Assembly (NCBI RefSeq): GCF_021018895.1 | Contig: NC_079364.1 | Coordinates: 16,150,885-16,214,884, forward strand | Length of the DNA stretch: 64,000 nucleotides | Reading direction: 5' to 3' | Origin: Seriola aureovittata | Lineage: Eukaryota > Chordata > Actinopteri > Carangiformes > Carangidae | Part shown: one piece after another, positions 60,961-64,000 of the stretch | Layout: every line of letters begins with the position of its first letter | How positions within the stretch are numbered: the stretch's first letter is position 1 | Made by a program: the position numbers and the translations under genes | The notes under the pieces: model-generated | Seen by the model: the letters and a program-made list of their open reading frames with translations, nothing else | What the model was told of the DNA's origin: nothing | Database searches by the model: none

Positions 60961-63900
60961 TTTTGTCCCGGTTTTTTGCTTTTTAAAATGAAAGATAAGC
61001 GCATACTGTGGCCACTAAAAGTACATAAGCGACCATGCTTTATTTTATTCTGTCTCTTCCAGCCGTAAGTCTGTCATTTTTAGTCGTGTGAAAGCTGCAC
61101 GCAGGGCTGTGTTTCTATACTTAGTTGATAGTCTACGTTTGAACAACTTATTGAAAAACATAACTGAGTTTGGACGGCGGAGGTGGCTAAAACGGAAACA
61201 TGCTATTCTTCATCATAGCCCACGTGTAATTATGCAAATCGGTGTCGTGTTTGTCAACAGCTAAAACAAACACTTTTCCAAAAATTAACGCACGTTTAAA
61301 GCGATTTCTACATGTATGCACAACTGTGGGCTACTGTAACTGCATCGCATAGGCTGCCACGGTGTAGCCTGCTATTGCAATCTGACAATGAACAGAGCTT
61401 CTCGTAAGAACAGTGGCACCTGAATATTATCAGAGTTAACAATGTGGTTGTATTGGTAAATATTTATTTTAAGCATTAAGAGAAATGTCACTTGCTCAGA
61501 GACAGAAGCTGATATTAAATAGTCCTGATGCGGAGCTTCAATTTTTTTTTTTTAACTTTGATAAACTTTACGTGATATCACAGTGTTTTTTTATGTTTAG
61601 ACTGAATAAAAATATGAATTTACCGATGATAGGTTTAATGATAAGAGAAGACTAAAGACTACTTCAATGACATTTAGAGCAATAGATGCTCCGCAACTCA
61701 TACATACGTGTGTATGCACAGATTAATTTGAATAAAGCTATAAAATTCAAACACATAACTAAATTTGAAAAAAAAAGTGAAATTCAGCTTTATAAAATAT
61801 GACATAGATGGAAGGAAGACGGAAAAGATGTGAAAAACGTGTCGTTTTTACAGTTCCTGTCAGCTCAAAATATTAGTCCAAGGTAAAATTCAGTTTAACA
61901 CTTTATAACACTATTGTAATATAAGAGAAACTAAATGTTTTTTAATGATGTGAGGACATGCATAGCACAAATCTTTAAATATTTTTCCAGTGAAATTGGG
62001 AAACTCAAGAGAGCTGCTTTGTGTTACTGCATTATGCAAAGCAAGTTCAGCTCTTTTTTTCTAATATAAATACTTGTTGAAGCCTCACTGTATTCAAATA
62101 CGGGTGTGACAATTTATTTAATGTTTACAATGTGTGCAGCGGGTGTTAAGAAAATAGAAATAGCTTTATAGTTGTTACTCTGCTCACCAATGAAGCACTT
62201 GTAAGTGTAGCTGTAGCAGGGGTGATGGGGAAACAGGTTATCGTGACATCTATTACGAAACTAGAGGGAACACGTTGTCTATACGTGTAGATTCTCTTAA
62301 ATAATAATAACACTATAAATGTATGACAGGGTAACAAACCTGTATCAAGGCTTTTGGTCAACTCCGGCCTGTTTGCTTTCAATTTGCTATAGTGTGATAG
62401 TTATTCTGATATTGTGACAAGAAGCCCAGATGGTCAGTGTCTCATCTCAGCATGATATGTTTCGTGATTAGGAATTTCTAAATGCCTTTATGATCAATAC
62501 CAACTATTTGTTGAGTTTCTCTCGTTTGTTTTTCTTAATAATCTTTCCGTAAGGCACTTTGCCTCTGTAACTGATGTCCTCTCGTTTCCTCCGAATGAAA
62601 AGACTGTATTGCAAAAATCGACCTTTGAGTCTCTCAGTGCTCTTTGTTATGATAATTTTATTGTTGATTCTCTGAGGAAATGGACAATCCCTCACTCTCA
62701 GTATGCACACTTTCTGTGCAAACAGCTCCATATAGAGTCCTGGTCCACTGAATACAAGTAGCAGCTTTCACTGATCACATAACGTGCCATGTTTATTGAA
62801 ACAATACGGATTTGATAGTGTGCGCCTATAGCCTGTAGTGAATTCCGATACAGAGTTAATAGTTCAATGCTACATGTACTCGAATCCAAACATTGTCCAA
62901 ACATGCTATATAACCTAAAGTAGCCATAATACAGTCCTGTATAAGAGACGAACCATAACTGGGTTAATAAAAACGACCAGAGATTTTTTTTCCAGACGTG
63001 TGTTGGATAGAAATGCCTGGCACAGATAAATCTAGTGTCTGTTTTTATTTTCTCAGATTGCACACAACTGATATCTTAAGCAGCCTTTCATGATGTTGTA
63101 GTAGTGAAGATGGCTGATCAAATATATGGGCTGTATTTTATATTTTCCAGAGGCCTTTGACTTAAAGGTTAGAGAGGTTATGGAACCCCGATGGGACGCG
63201 GCGTTTCTACAGATCCAATAGCATATATCTCTTTGAAGAGACTATACGAAAAATCAAAATTCTTATATTGTAGCCTATATGACCAAGACCCAACTCACCC
63301 TCTTCAACCCCCTACCCCCTCCCTCTCTCTCTCTCTCTAACTCTCTCTCTCTCTCTCTCTCTCTTCCTCTCGCTCTCTCTCTCCCAGCTGCTAAAATATA
63401 TGGTGTGCTGTAACACGGCATTTCCTCAGCATTTTCCTTCCATAAGCCGAGGCAGGCGCTCATACCTGTTTTTAAGCAGTGTAGCATGTGCTGTATAGCA
63501 TGCCTCTCTCCAAAAAAAAAAAAAAGAAAAAAAAAACTGCATCGTCCCAGTCGAACAGCTCAGATTTTTGCAGTGTGAGAGGCAGACTGCAGGAATCTCG
63601 AGGATTTGCGACGTGTCTGCTCTCACGGGAAGAAGAGATTGTAAAAATGAATAGGTTGAAAATAGCGTGCGAGTGGAGTTAAAGGGGCTACTAGATAATA
63701 AAAGAGTCTGGTGTAATTTGAGGCTTGTAGGAGGCAGCTTTGAGCCAGTCAGTCGCCTAAAGCCTAACAATGCAAACTTCAGTTTACAAATTTATGCAAA
63801 GGCCTGATTGACATTACTCCATCAGTGGCCATATTGAGTATAGTGTAGGCTATATCAAAAGACTAGCAGCCAGACGGAGGCCTTGATGCTTTTAGGGCCT

Positions 63901-64000
63901 ATGCATCACTGAAAAGGGAAAAAAAAGGGGGAACTGACAGGGTCTGAAGCTTTTGTGTTACCAGCATTCAATTGCGCCTCTCTGTGGGAAGGATAACTGT
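60961..64000. other. Upstream flank of zfhx3: non-coding
   Basis: AT-rich sequence with a CACGTG E-box and ATGCAAAT octamer at 61,221-61,239, a CT tract at 63.32-63.39 kb, and poly-A runs near 63.51 kb. Minus-strand donor-like sites near 63,300 (GAGG|GTGAGT) and 63,470 (ACAG|GTATGAG) could belong to further untranslated exons. No protein-coding gene recognised. Confidence 0.6.
63319..63387. repeat. CT microsatellite, interrupted
   Basis: CT repeats broken by CTAAC, TTCCTCTCG and CTCTCG. Confidence 0.93.

Noticed and set aside
63275..63487. Arg-Glu-rich minus-strand ORF
   Set aside because: Made by the CT/GA microsatellite.

Overview
The window is vertebrate nuclear DNA, almost certainly from a ray-finned (teleost) fish. 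It carries the 5' part of one large gene on the minus strand, zfhx3 (zinc finger homeobox 3, also called ATBF1), and otherwise non-coding DNA. The fish call rests on the many long CA/GT and GA/CT microsatellites, a fish-style L2-like retroelement tail near 24.9 kb, and a protein that matches vertebrate ZFHX3 well in its zinc fingers but diverges in its linkers. The protein fits ZFHX3 rather than ZFHX4 because it keeps the [19 protein letters not shown] segment after the exon 3/4 junction. I cannot tell which teleost paralog (a or b) it is.

Layout, read along the gene from right to left. About 59-61 kb is CpG-enriched and probably holds the first, untranslated exon and promoter; a splice donor at 60,294/60,293 is the best candidate exon end. 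Intron 1 (about 47 kb) follows. The first coding exon is 12,965-10,452, with the ATG at 12,929. Then come intron 2 (174 nt), coding exon 10,277-9,698, intron 3 (2.8 kb) and coding exon 6,892-6,399. An intron of at least 6.4 kb then runs off the left edge. The three coding exons join in frame to 1,184 codons, about the first third of a protein of roughly 3,700 residues in mammals. The homeodomains and remaining fingers lie beyond position 1.

I see no second protein-coding gene, no tRNA or rRNA, no intact transposon and no CRISPR. The introns hold many AT-rich, homeodomain-motif-rich, repeat-poor blocks that look like conserved regulatory elements of a developmental gene. This is judged from composition and motif density only; no alignment was possible. 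The most structured one is at 41.39-41.58 kb, with four separate perfect dyads in about 150 bp. Other items worth a second look are an intronic (CAG)31 tract (CUG in the zfhx3 pre-mRNA), three upstream AUGs in the 36 nt before the start codon, apparent loss of the most N-terminal zinc finger, a 23-bp AT-rich palindrome, and a CRE nested between inverted AGGTCA-like half-sites.

Nothing here supports a new multi-gene system. The interest is regulatory.
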